DNA of 64,000 nucleotides. Source: Nocardioides sp. YIM 152315. GTDB lineage: Bacteria; Actinomycetota; Actinomycetes; Propionibacteriales; Nocardioidaceae. The translations under genes and the position numbers were made by a program. The notes beneath the pieces are model-generated. The model worked only from the letters and a program-made list of their open reading frames with translations, searched no databases and was not told where the DNA came from. Below, one piece after another: positions 45,372 through 54,269 of this stretch (positions within the stretch are counted from its first letter, which is position 1; each line of letters starts with the position of its first letter). Location of the stretch: positions 62,001 through 126,000 of the forward strand of contig NZ_JARGER010000015.1 in the NCBI RefSeq assembly GCF_029210375.1, read 5' to 3'.

Positions 45372-46270
45372 AGCAGCTCCTCCGTCCCCGCCCTGCGGAC
45401 ATAGACCAGGACCATCACCAGGATCAGCACCATCAGGATCATCGAGAGGGCCGCGGCGATCGGGTAGTTGTTGGCATCGGTGAACTGGCTCTGGATGACC
45501 GAGCCGATCATCCGCTGGTTGGGGCTGCCGAGCAGCTGGGCGTTGATGTAGTCGCCCACGGCGGGGATGAACGTCAGCAGCGTCCCGGAGACCACGCCCG
45601 GCAGCGACAGCGGCCAGGTGACCTTCCAGAACCCGACGAACGAGCTCGCGTAGAGATCGTGGGACGCCTCGATCAGGCGCGGGTCGATCTTGTCGACGCT
45701 GGCGAAGAGCGGCAGCACCATGAACGGCAGGAAGTTGTAGGTCAGGCCGGCGACCACGGCCACCGGCGTCGCCAGCAGGCGCCCGTCCTCGCCCAGCAGG
45801 TGGACGGTCTGGAGGAGGTCCACGACGAATCCGTCGTCGGCCAGGATCAGCTTCCACGAGAGCGTGCGGACCAGGAAGCTGGTGAAGAACGGCGCGATGA
45901 CAAGCACCAGCATGAGGTTCTTCCACCGGCCGGCCTTGAAGGCGATCGCGTAGGCCAGCACGTAGCCGAGCACGAGGCACAGCAGCGTCGCGATCGCGCC
46001 GTACGCCAGGGACCGCAGCAGCGGGGACCAGTACTCCTGGATCGCCGTCCAGTAGTTCTGGATGTGGTAGGTCATGTCGTAGCCGCGGAAGTCCGACCCG
46101 TTCGGGTCGTAGAGGCTCGTCGCGATCAGCGAGTAGAACGGGATGACGAAGAACAGCACCAGCCAGGCGAGGCCGGGCAGGATCAGGAGGTAGCCGGTCC
46201 GCCCGCGGCGGCGGCCGGTGTCGGGCTTGGCGTCGACCGCGACGGGCGCCGTCCCGGCGGTGCTCGCCAT
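45368..46270 (-). CDS. potB: Polyamine-type ABC transporter permease
   Basis: A 300-residue permease with six helices (LLILPGLAWLVLFFVIPFYS first) and the EAA loop IEASHDLYASSFVGFWKVTWPLSLPGVVSG. PotB-type. Start ATG 46270 overlaps the potA TGA by one base. An N-terminal extension of about 20 residues before the first helix is hydrophilic. It pairs with potC to form the channel. Confidence 0.88.
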   Translation of the reverse strand: MASTAGTAPVAVDAKPDTGRRRGRTGYLLILPGLAWLVLFFVIPFYSLIATSLYDPNGSDFRGYDMTYHIQNYWTAIQEYWSPLLRSLAYGAIATLLCLVLGYVLAYAIAFKAGRWKNLMLVLVIAPFFTSFLVRTLSWKLILADDGFVVDLLQTVHLLGEDGRLLATPVAVVAGLTYNFLPFMVLPLFASVDKIDPRLIEASHDLYASSFVGFWKVTWPLSLPGVVSGTLLTFIPAVGDYINAQLLGSPNQRMIGSVIQSQFTDANNYPIAAALSMILMVLILVMVLVYVRRAGTEELL

Positions 46271-47430
46271 CAGTCCTCCTGCTCGGCGCCGGCCGATGCG
46301 TCCTGGCTGATGTCGAGCAGGAAGGCGTACTCCGGGCGCCACGACAGCTCGACCGCCTCACCGGTGCGGTAGAGCCGTCGATGGCCGGTGTTCTGCTGGA
46401 AGACCTGGAGCTCCTGGCCCCACGGCATCCGCACGAGGTACTGGGTGCTCACCCCGACGAAGCTGACGTCGGTGACGACCCCGCCGGGGATCGAGTTGCC
46501 GGGGGCGTCGAGGTCCTCCCCCGGGTCGCCGATCAGCACCTTCTCGGGCCGGATGCCGATCCACCCGCGGTCACCCGCGGCGTGCGACCGGGCGGCCGGG
46601 ATCGACACGTCGATGCCGTGCATGTCGACGGTGACCACGTCGCCGCCCCGGCCCTTGATCGCGCCCTCGACGAGGTTGGACTGGCCGAGGAAGTTGGCGA
46701 CGAACGTCGTGTGCGGGTTCTCGTACAGCTCCTCGGGGGCGCCCATCTGCTCGATGACGCCGCGGTTCATCACCGCGACGGTGTCGGCCATCGTCATGGC
46801 CTCCTCCTGGTCGTGCGTGACGTGCACGAAGGTGAGGCCGACCTCGGTCTGGATCCGCTTGAGCTCGATCTGCATCGCCCGGCGCAGCTTGAGGTCGAGG
46901 GCGCCGAGGGGCTCGTCGAGCAGCAGCACCTCGGGCTCGTTGATCAGCGCGCGCGCCAGCGCGACCCGCTGCTGCTGACCGCCGGAGAGCTGCGCCGGCC
47001 GCTTGCGGGCCTGGGTCTCGAGCTCGACGAGGTCGAGCATCTCGCGCACCCGGGTGTCGACGTCGGCGACCTTGCGGCGCTTGAGGCCGAAGGCGATGTT
47101 CTCGTGGATGTCGAGGTGCGGGAAGAGGGCGTAGTTCTGGAAGACGGTGTTGACCGGGCGCCGGTAGGGCTTGGCGTAGGTGATGTCGTCACCCGCCAGC
47201 GTGATCGACCCCGAGGTCGGCGTCTCGAGGCCGGCCACCATCCGCAGCGTGGTGGTCTTTCCGCAACCCGACGGTCCGAGGAGCGCGAAGAACGAGCCAC
47301 GGGGTACGTCGAGGTCGAGGTCGCGCACCGCCGTGAAGGCACCGAAGGACTTGGTGACCCCGCGCAGCCGGAGGCCGTCGTACGTCGTGTCGCCGGCGGG
47401 GGGTGATGCCGTCTCAGCCACCTGTGACAT
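46270..47430 (-). CDS. potA: Polyamine-type ABC transporter ATPase
   Basis: A 386-residue ATPase. Walker A GPSGCGKTT, Q-loop NTVFQNYALFPHLDIHENIAF, signature LSGGQQQR, Walker B VLLLDEPLGALD, and H-loop THDQEEAMTMAD are all intact. A C-terminal TOBE domain follows (about residues 285-380), as in PotA. It overlaps the binding-protein gene by 17 bp. Energises uptake by PotBC. Confidence 0.92.
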   Translation of the reverse strand: MSQVAETASPPAGDTTYDGLRLRGVTKSFGAFTAVRDLDLDVPRGSFFALLGPSGCGKTTTLRMVAGLETPTSGSITLAGDDITYAKPYRRPVNTVFQNYALFPHLDIHENIAFGLKRRKVADVDTRVREMLDLVELETQARKRPAQLSGGQQQRVALARALINEPEVLLLDEPLGALDLKLRRAMQIELKRIQTEVGLTFVHVTHDQEEAMTMADTVAVMNRGVIEQMGAPEELYENPHTTFVANFLGQSNLVEGAIKGRGGDVVTVDMHGIDVSIPAARSHAAGDRGWIGIRPEKVLIGDPGEDLDAPGNSIPGGVVTDVSFVGVSTQYLVRMPWGQELQVFQQNTGHRRLYRTGEAVELSWRPEYAFLLDISQDASAGAEQED

Positions 47431-48607
47431 TGGCCCAGTCTCCTTCGTACTCAGTCGTCTGCCGGTCGTCGAGCGGCATGAAGTCGAACGTCGTCTTGAG
47501 CAGGTCGTCGTCGGGGAAGATCAGCTGGTTGTCGACGAGGGAGGGGTCGATCTTCTCCATCTCCTCGCGGGCTCCCTCGACCGGACAGATGTAGTTGACC
47601 CACGCGGCGAGCTTCGCGGCGACCTCGGGCTCGTAGTAGTAGTTGATCCACTCCTCGGCGTTCGCCTGGTGCTGCGCGAGGTTCGGGACGATCATGTTGT
47701 CGCTCCACAGCGACAGGCCCTCCTCGGGCGCCACGAACTTGATGTCCGGGTTGTCGAACTGGAGCTGGATCACGTCACCCGACCACGCCTCGCAGGCGAG
47801 GATGTTGCCGGCCGCGAGGTCCTGGGTGTAGTCGTTGCCGGTGAAGGCGCGGATCTGACCGCTGTCGACGACCTCCTGGAGTCGGTCGATCGCCTTGCCC
47901 CACTCGGCCTCGCTGAACTCGTCGGGGTCGGCCCCGACGACCCGGAGCATGAACGCCATCGTGTCGCGCATCTCCGAGAGCAGCGTGACGCGGCCCTTGA
48001 GGTCGGGGCGGGTCAGCAGCTCCTCGAAGCTCCGGATCTCCGAGGTCTTCGCGGCGTTGTAGGCAATGCCGGTCAGCCCGCTCTGCCACGGGGCGTGGTA
48101 GGTCAGGTCGGTGTCCCACTGCCGGTTGCGCAGCGGCTCGATCAGGTTGTCGTGGACGTTGGAGATCTTCTTCGGGTCCAGCGGCTGGATCCAGCCCAGC
48201 CCGATCATCCGCGCCGCCATCCAGTCGGTCAGCATCATCAGGTCGCGGTCGATCGGCTCGCAGCTCGCGAGCTGGTTGCGCACCTTGGCGTAGAACTCCG
48301 CGTTGTCGTTGACGTCGTCGTGGTAGTCGACGCTGATGCCGGTCCGGTCCTGGAAGACCGACAGCGTCGAGGTCGCCTTCTTGCGCGGGTCGATGTACTG
48401 CGGCCAGTTGGAGACGATCAGCTCGCGCTGCTCGGCCGAGAGGTCGGCCGTCCGGCACTCGAGCGGGTCCTGCTGGGCACCGTCGGTGGAGAAGAACGGC
48501 AGCTTGAGTGCGGCGATGCTGACCCCGGCGAAGGCGACCCCGCCGCCGGCCTTGAGCAGTCCGCGGCGGGACAGTCCGCCCCGTCCTCCTGGTTGCCCCT
48601 GCACCAT
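47414..48607 (-). CDS. potD: Polyamine-type ABC transporter substrate-binding protein
   Basis: A 397-residue binding protein. The N-terminus has a twin-arginine signal (LSRRGLLKAGGGVAFAG) with no lipobox, so it is probably Tat-exported. The mature part is PotD-like: IVSNWPQYIDP, TGISVDYHDD and YHAPWQSGLTGIAYNA. Start ATG 48607 follows a GGGAG site; longer frames are rejected. The first gene of the transporter operon; divergent from the Lrp-type regulator. Confidence 0.88.
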   Translation of the reverse strand: MVQGQPGGRGGLSRRGLLKAGGGVAFAGVSIAALKLPFFSTDGAQQDPLECRTADLSAEQRELIVSNWPQYIDPRKKATSTLSVFQDRTGISVDYHDDVNDNAEFYAKVRNQLASCEPIDRDLMMLTDWMAARMIGLGWIQPLDPKKISNVHDNLIEPLRNRQWDTDLTYHAPWQSGLTGIAYNAAKTSEIRSFEELLTRPDLKGRVTLLSEMRDTMAFMLRVVGADPDEFSEAEWGKAIDRLQEVVDSGQIRAFTGNDYTQDLAAGNILACEAWSGDVIQLQFDNPDIKFVAPEEGLSLWSDNMIVPNLAQHQANAEEWINYYYEPEVAAKLAAWVNYICPVEGAREEMEKIDPSLVDNQLIFPDDDLLKTTFDFMPLDDRQTTEYEGDWANVTGG

Positions 48608-48667
48608 CCGGACTCCCTTCGCGCCCCACCTCGACGGGTGGATCGTGCCACGCATGGCGGCCATCGA

Positions 48668-48715
48668 CAAGCGATCCAGTCGAGCAGAAACATGATTGCA
48701 ACGAAATCCTTCGTT
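48668..48715. promoter_or_regulatory. Candidate operator between potD and the Lrp-type regulator
   Basis: CAACGAAATCC at 48699-48709 is followed by TTCGTT, which makes AACGAA-atcc-TTCGTT, a perfect 6-bp inverted repeat. A weaker version, CAAGCGATCC, is at 48668-48677. The gap of 276 bp (48608-48883) between the divergent genes holds no other obvious signal. Confidence 0.5.
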
Positions 48716-48883
48716 CCGTCGGGCTTTTCAGACCCTTCCGGCACCCCGGACCACGCAGACCGGCCGCGCACGCCGTTCCCGGCGAGCGATCCCGCAGGAC
48801 GGCGGACCCACGACGACGGATTCCACGGCGCCACGCGCCGACGGCCTTTGACCCCGGCGGTGGACTGCGCAACCATCCCTGCC

Positions 48884-49357
48884 ATGAGCAGGAGGACCGG
48901 CCGGACGGCACAACCGCTCGACGACGTGTCGAAGGCGATCATCGAGCAGCTGCAGCAGGACGGCCGCCGGTCGTACGCCGCGATCGGCAAGGTCGTCGGG
49001 CTGTCGGAGGCGGCGGTGCGTCAGCGCGTCCAGCGACTCATCGAGTCCGGCGTCATGCAGGTCGTCGCCGTGACCGACCCGCTCGAGCTCGGCTTCGCCC
49101 GCCAGGCGATGGTCGGCATCCGGGTCACCGGTCCGCTCGAGCCGGTCGCCGACCGGCTCGCCGAGCTCGACGAGGTCGACTACGTCGTGGTCACGGCCGG
49201 CAGCTACGACCTGCTCGTGGAGGTGGTCTGCGAGAGCGACGAGCACCTGCTCGAGCTGATCTCCGGCCGGATCCGCGCGATCGAGGGCGTCCAGGCCACC
49301 GAGACGTTCATGTACCTGAGCCTGCGCAAGCAGACCTACTCCTGGGGGGTGCGCTGA
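48884..49357 (+). CDS. Lrp/AsnC-family regulator
   Basis: A 157-residue regulator. The N-terminal winged helix is IIEQLQQDGRRSYAAIGKVVG with recognition helix SEAAVRQRVQRLIESG; the C-terminal RAM domain (VGIRVTGPLEPVADRLAEL, YDLLVEVV) binds small effectors such as amino acids. Being divergent from potD and next to an FAD amine oxidase, it probably controls the polyamine cluster. Start ATG 48884; longer frames cross the potD gene. Confidence 0.9.
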   Translation: MSRRTGRTAQPLDDVSKAIIEQLQQDGRRSYAAIGKVVGLSEAAVRQRVQRLIESGVMQVVAVTDPLELGFARQAMVGIRVTGPLEPVADRLAELDEVDYVVVTAGSYDLLVEVVCESDEHLLELISGRIRAIEGVQATETFMYLSLRKQTYSWGVR

Positions 49358-50751
49358 ACGGCGACATCGTCGGCGTCGACCCCCACTACGAGCGCCTCTC
49401 GCTCTGGCACGACACGGTCGAGACCGACTGGACCCCGCGCGCGCCGCTCGACGGCGACGCCGAGGCCGACGTCGCGATCGTCGGCGCCGGCCTCACCGGG
49501 CTCTGGGCCGCCCACTACCTGGCGGCGGCGGACCCGGAGCTCCGCATCGTCGTGCTCGAGGCCGAGACCGCCGGCTTCGGCGCGTCCGGACGCAACGGCG
49601 GCTGGTGCTCGGCGCTCTTCCCGGCGTCGCTCGACACGCTCGCCGGGTACGCCGACCGCGCGGCCGCCCTCGCCCAGCACCGGGCCATGCGCGAGACCGT
49701 CGACGAGGTCGCCCGGGTCGCCGCCGCCGAGGGCATCGACGCCCAGGTCGCCAAGGGCGGCACGATCACCCTGGCCCGCAGCCGTGCGCAGTGGGCGCGC
49801 GCGAGGGCCGAGGTCGCCGAGGCGCGGACCTGGGACCGCGGCGACGACGACCTGCGCCTCCTCGATCAGGAGGAGGCGCAGGAGATCCTGCGCGGCAGCC
49901 GCACCCGCGGCGCGACGTACACCCCGGACTGCGCCGCGCTCCACCCCGCACGGCTCGTGCGCGGACTGGCGGACGCGGTCGAGCGTCGGGGCGTGACGAT
50001 CCACGAGCGGACGCGGGTGAGCTCGATCGAGCCACGCCGGGTGCGCACCGACCAAGGCGTCGTGGCCGCCCGCACGATCCTGCGGGCCACCGAGGGCTAC
50101 ACGTCCTCCTTGCGCGGCGAGCGACGCACGATGGTGCCGGTCTACTCGCTGATCATCGCCACCCAGCCGCTCGCACCCGAGGTCTGGGACGAGATCGGCC
50201 TCGCCCGGCGCGAGACTTTCACCGACCACCGCCACCTGATCGTCTACGGACAGCGCACCGCCGACGACCGGCTGGTGTTCGGCGGCCGCGGCGCGCCGTA
50301 CCACCTCGGCTCCCGGATCCGCCCGGAGCACGACCGCGACGAGAAGGTCTTCGCGAGCCTCTACTCCACGCTCGTCGACCTCTTCCCCGTGCTCGCGGGC
50401 GCCCGCGTCTCGCACGCCTGGGGCGGTGCGCTCGGCATCCCGCGCGACTGGTGCGCGTCGGTAGGGCTGAACCGCTCGACCGGGATCGGCTGGGCGGGCG
50501 GGTACGTCGGCGACGGGGTCAGCACGACCAACCTCGCGGGCCGGACGCTGCGTGACCTGGTGCTCGGCCGCGACACCGAGCTGACCCGACTGCCCTGGGT
50601 CGGCCACCTCTCCCCGCTATGGGAGCCCGAGCCGCTGCGGTGGCTCGGCATCAACGCCGGCCTGCGCGCCATGACACTCGCCGACGCGGAGGAGCGAGTC
50701 ACGCGACTGCCGAGCCTCGTGGCGAGGGCGGTCAGCCCGCTGCTGGGATGA
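49354..50751 (+). CDS. FAD-dependent amine oxidase, PuuB/DAO-like, with probable CTG start
   Basis: A protein of about 465 residues. The FAD-binding Rossmann motif VAIVGAGLTGLWAAHYL is near residue 40, then ASGRNGGWCSA, and C-terminal GYVGDGVSTTNLAGRTL. This is the pattern of gamma-glutamylputrescine oxidase-like DAO-family enzymes. No ATG, GTG or TTG lies in frame before the Rossmann motif for more than 300 bp; a CTG at 49354 overlaps the Lrp stop as CTGA, after a GGGGGG stretch. The in-frame GTG at 49552 would delete the FAD site. Confidence 0.85.
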   Translation: MNGDIVGVDPHYERLSLWHDTVETDWTPRAPLDGDAEADVAIVGAGLTGLWAAHYLAAADPELRIVVLEAETAGFGASGRNGGWCSALFPASLDTLAGYADRAAALAQHRAMRETVDEVARVAAAEGIDAQVAKGGTITLARSRAQWARARAEVAEARTWDRGDDDLRLLDQEEAQEILRGSRTRGATYTPDCAALHPARLVRGLADAVERRGVTIHERTRVSSIEPRRVRTDQGVVAARTILRATEGYTSSLRGERRTMVPVYSLIIATQPLAPEVWDEIGLARRETFTDHRHLIVYGQRTADDRLVFGGRGAPYHLGSRIRPEHDRDEKVFASLYSTLVDLFPVLAGARVSHAWGGALGIPRDWCASVGLNRSTGIGWAGGYVGDGVSTTNLAGRTLRDLVLGRDTELTRLPWVGHLSPLWEPEPLRWLGINAGLRAMTLADAEERVTRLPSLVARAVSPLLG

Positions 50752-50752
50752 A

Positions 50753-52204
50753 TCACCCCGCGAGGCCGTTCGCGGCCGTGTCCGCCGGCTTGCTCCCGGT
50801 GTGCACCCAGGCGTCGAAGAAGGCGCCGAGGTCGGCCCCGCTGACCTCGGCGGCGAGCGCCTCGAACTCGGCCGTCGTGCCGTGCCCACCCGCGCGCTCG
50901 GCGACCCAGCGCCGCAGGACCGTGGAGAACGCGGCCTCGCCGATCCGGTTGCGCAGCGCCTGGAACGTCATGGCACCCCGCTCGTAGACGAAGGACGCGA
51001 AGATCTGGTTGACGCAGCCGACGCCGCGCGGGCACGGGTCGGCGACCCGACCCGTCCAGAACGGGTCGTCGGCCGCGATCGCGTCGTACGACGCGCGCAG
51101 CCGGTCGGCGCCCGAGGCGCCCGTCGTCGCCTCCGCCCAGCGCCACTCGAAGAACGTCGCGGCCCCTTCGTTGAGCCAGATGTCGCTCCACCTGCGCAGC
51201 GCGACGGAGTCACCGAACCACTGGTGAGCGAGCTCGTGCACGACGGTCGGGACGGCCCCGGGCCCGTCTCCTAGGTAGGGATAGGTCGGCCGCGTCTGGT
51301 TCTCGAGCGCGAACCCGACGGGCAGGCTCGTGGTCACCCCGCCGACCGTCGAGAAGGGGTAGTCGCCGAGCTCGCCCTCCAGCCACGACACGATCGCGGG
51401 CGTCCGGCGCAACAGCGCCATCGAACGCTGCTGCTGGGCCGGGCTCAGCCCGCGCGAGACGGCGATCAGCCAGGGGGTGTCGGCGTGGCCGCCCCGGGCG
51501 ACCCGGAAGCGTCCGGCGGCGAAGAACGCGAGGTAGGGCGCCATCGGCTCGTCCGCGCGCCAGGTCGTCGTCGCCCAGCCCCTGCCGTCGCCCGCGCGCT
51601 CGGTGCGGCGCACCTGGCGGCCGTTGGCCACCACGGCGTACCGAGTCGGCACGGTGATGCTGATCCGCACGGTCGCCTTGTCGGCCGGGTGGTCGTTGGC
51701 CGGGAACCACCAGGGCGCCATGTGCGGCTGGTTCATCGCCACGACCTCCGTCGGGCCGGCCAGCCAGTTGCGCTCGCCGGCGTAGGCCCGGCCACCCGGG
51801 CGTCCGGCGTACCGCACCCGGACGTCGACCGTCTCCCCCTCCGTCAGCGCGCGCCCGACGACGAGCTCGTGGGGGCGCTGGCGGAACCCGACCCGGTGAC
51901 CGTCGACGAGCACCCGTCGGACCGGCAGCAGGAAGTCGAGCGAGAAGCTCGACACCGTCGCGGTGGCCCGCAGCCGCAGCCGGGTCCAGCCGCTCAGCCG
52001 ACCCTGGCCGAAGCCGTAGCGGTCGTGGATGTCGTAGGAGAGGACGTCGATGCCGCCGTTGCCGTCCAGCGGGAAGTAGGCGTCGCCGATGCCGCGGGCG
52101 CCGGGCGGCCCGGGGGCCGGCGCCGAGGCCGAGGCCACGCCCAGGCCACCGAAGCCCAGGACGAGGGCCAGCAGGGCGGCGACGGAGCGGCGGCGGGCGG
52201 ACAC
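50753..52204 (-). CDS. M1-family metallopeptidase, secreted
   Basis: A 483-residue aminopeptidase-like protein from GTG 52204 (an earlier start at 52237 adds 11 residues). Signal peptide at the N-terminus (RRRSVAALLALVLGFGGLG). The zinc motif HELAHQWFGDS at about residues 323-333 and the third ligand in WLNEGAATFFEW are complete; the substrate-binding motif appears as FALENQTRPTY rather than the usual GAMEN. Length is short for M1, with the C-terminal domain missing. It ends one base from the FAD gene stop. Confidence 0.88.
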   Translation of the reverse strand: MSARRRSVAALLALVLGFGGLGVASASAPAPGPPGARGIGDAYFPLDGNGGIDVLSYDIHDRYGFGQGRLSGWTRLRLRATATVSSFSLDFLLPVRRVLVDGHRVGFRQRPHELVVGRALTEGETVDVRVRYAGRPGGRAYAGERNWLAGPTEVVAMNQPHMAPWWFPANDHPADKATVRISITVPTRYAVVANGRQVRRTERAGDGRGWATTTWRADEPMAPYLAFFAAGRFRVARGGHADTPWLIAVSRGLSPAQQQRSMALLRRTPAIVSWLEGELGDYPFSTVGGVTTSLPVGFALENQTRPTYPYLGDGPGAVPTVVHELAHQWFGDSVALRRWSDIWLNEGAATFFEWRWAEATTGASGADRLRASYDAIAADDPFWTGRVADPCPRGVGCVNQIFASFVYERGAMTFQALRNRIGEAAFSTVLRRWVAERAGGHGTTAEFEALAAEVSGADLGAFFDAWVHTGSKPADTAANGLAG

Positions 52205-52405
52205 GACCGCAACGTACCTTCCCGCACCCCGGACCACCGGCGATCCTCGGCAATTCGGTTGCGCCCCCGCGCCGACGTGCCCGAGAGTATGCGGCGAAGC
52301 CCCGGACCTCCCGGGTGCCCGAGCGAGAGGAGCGTGACATGTCCACGACTGTCCTTGGCCTGTCCGCAGACCGCCTCCTCTCTCACCTCCGGAGCACCCA
52401 CAGCG

Positions 52406-53284
52406 ATGTCCTTCGACTTCACGTACTACCCGTCTGACACCTCAGACCTCTCCGACGTCGACCCGACGTTCGTCTTCGACTTCCAGACCTACGACGAGCT
52501 CGACGACGGCCAGCGCTGGTCGACCTGGCTCGCCGTCGAGCCACTGAGCCGCGGCCCCGAGCCCCGCCCCGACTGGGTGGTGACCTCGCAGGCCGCGGTC
52601 GACACCGACCTCGGCATCCTCAAGACCGGCAAGGAGGCCGACGCGTTCCTCCTCGAGCGCGCCGTCCCCGGCAGCGACGCTCTCGGCGAGTCCGTCGTGA
52701 TGGTGGCCAAGCGCTACCGCAGCACCGACCACCGCAACTTCCACCGGGCCGCGGCGTACACCGAGGGACGCAGCATGAAGCGCTCGCGCGACGAGCGGGC
52801 CCTCAAGCGCAAGAGCACGTTCGGCAAGCTGGTCGCCAGCGGCGAGTGGGCCGTCTCGGAGTGGGACGCCCTCAAGCGCTGCTGGGAGCTCGGCCTGCCG
52901 GTCCCCTACCCCGTCCAGATCGACGGGACCGAGATCCTCATGGAGTGGATCACCGACGACGAGGGAGAGAGCGCGCCCCGCCTCGCCCAGGCCCGTCCGG
53001 AGCCGGCGCTGCTCGCGTCGTACTTCGACCAGCTCCGCGAGGCGCTCGGCACCATGGTGGCGAGCGGGATCGTGCACGGTGACCTGTCGGCGTACAACCT
53101 CCTCGCCGCCGGCGAGCGACTCGTCATCATCGACCTCCCCCAGATCGTCGACCTCGCCGGCAACGCCGCCGGCATGGACTTCCTGCTGCGTGACTGCACC
53201 AACGTCTGCACGTGGTTCCGGTCGCGGGGGCTCGAGGTCGACGAGCACGACCTGTTCGGGGAGCTGATGGCCCAGGCGTTCTAG
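52406..53284 (+). CDS. RIO-type serine kinase
   Basis: A 292-residue RIO1-like kinase from ATG 52406. Motifs: GKEADAFLLE, the ATP-contacting Lys in VAKRYR, IVHGDLSAYNLL (catalytic loop, about residue 224) and IIDLPQIVD (metal-binding loop). The N-terminal 40 residues are acidic. RIO kinases are best known from archaea and eukaryotes in small-subunit maturation; a bacterial role is not established. Confidence 0.88.
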   Translation: MSFDFTYYPSDTSDLSDVDPTFVFDFQTYDELDDGQRWSTWLAVEPLSRGPEPRPDWVVTSQAAVDTDLGILKTGKEADAFLLERAVPGSDALGESVVMVAKRYRSTDHRNFHRAAAYTEGRSMKRSRDERALKRKSTFGKLVASGEWAVSEWDALKRCWELGLPVPYPVQIDGTEILMEWITDDEGESAPRLAQARPEPALLASYFDQLREALGTMVASGIVHGDLSAYNLLAAGERLVIIDLPQIVDLAGNAAGMDFLLRDCTNVCTWFRSRGLEVDEHDLFGELMAQAF

Positions 53285-53302
53285 CTGGCTCTAGGGTGTG
53301 GC

Positions 53303-54223
53303 GTGCGCTCGCGTCGTGTCGTCCGTGGTGAGCCCGGCGAGCTCGTCGTCGGGCTCGAGCGCCGGATGGCGCAGCGAAGGGACGTCCCGGTCGACCCGAC
53401 GCGGCGGACGCTCTACACCCCGGGCGAGCTCTACGACGCCGCGGCGTACGACGACACGCTGGACGCCCGGGCCTACCGCTGGGCCGCGGCGCCGCGCACC
53501 CCCGAGGCCGCGCTGTGCCGCGCCCTGCACGACCACGCGATCGACGTCGCGCTCGAGCGCTGGATCGGCCACCGGCGCCTCGTCGGCGTGATGGGCGGGC
53601 ACGGCATCGAGCGCGACGAGCCGGCGTACGCCGACGCCGCGCGGCTCGGAGCCCTGCTCGGGGCGTCGCACGTCGTGGCCACCGGCGGCGGACCGGGCGC
53701 CATGGAGGCGGCCAACCTCGGCGGATACCTCTCCGGCCGGCCGGACGCACTCGAGGAGGCGCTCGCGCTGCTCGCGACGGTGCCGACCTTCCGGCCGTCC
53801 GTCGACGCGTGGGCGCGGGTGGCCCTCGAGCTGCTCGCGCAGCACCCGGACGGTGCGCCGGGCCTCGGCATCCCCACGTGGCACTACGGGCACGAGCCTC
53901 CCAACGTCTTCGCGACCGCGATCGCGAAGTACTTCCGCAACTCCCAGCGCGAGGCGATCCTGCTCGAGGTCTGCGACGCCGGGATCGTCTTCCTGCCCGG
54001 CCTCGCCGGCACCGTGCAGGAGGTCTTCCAGGACGCCTGCGAGAACTTCTACGCCGCCGAGTCCGCGGTCGCCCCGATGGTGCTCGTGGGCGCGACGTAC
54101 TGGACGCGGACGCTTCCGGCGTGGCCGCTGCTGCAGGCGCTCGCGCGCGGCCGCGCGATGGAGCGGCACGTGCACCTGGTCGAGAGCGTCGACGAGGCGG
54201 CGGAGCTCATTTCGGCGACCTGA
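53303..54223 (+). CDS. LOG-like Rossmann-fold protein
   Basis: A 306-residue protein with a Rossmann nucleotide-binding fold. VGVMGGHGIERDEPAYADA and the phosphate loop VATGGGPGAMEAANLGGY match the LOG (lysine decarboxylase-like, cytokinin riboside phosphohydrolase) family. The usual second motif PGGxGTxxE appears as PGLAGTVQEVFQD, with the third residue changed. Start GTG 53303 is 18 bp after the RIO kinase stop, so the two may form one transcript. The function is not assignable beyond nucleotide binding. Confidence 0.75.
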   Translation: MRSRRVVRGEPGELVVGLERRMAQRRDVPVDPTRRTLYTPGELYDAAAYDDTLDARAYRWAAAPRTPEAALCRALHDHAIDVALERWIGHRRLVGVMGGHGIERDEPAYADAARLGALLGASHVVATGGGPGAMEAANLGGYLSGRPDALEEALALLATVPTFRPSVDAWARVALELLAQHPDGAPGLGIPTWHYGHEPPNVFATAIAKYFRNSQREAILLEVCDAGIVFLPGLAGTVQEVFQDACENFYAAESAVAPMVLVGATYWTRTLPAWPLLQALARGRAMERHVHLVESVDEAAELISAT

Positions 54224-54269
54224 GTGCAATTCGGTGACGCGAGCGCCCGCCGGACCCTAGATTGTCGCG

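Noticed and set aside
49552-49554. GTG as start of the FAD oxidase
   Set aside because: It would remove the FAD-binding Rossmann motif that is coded in the same frame directly upstream.
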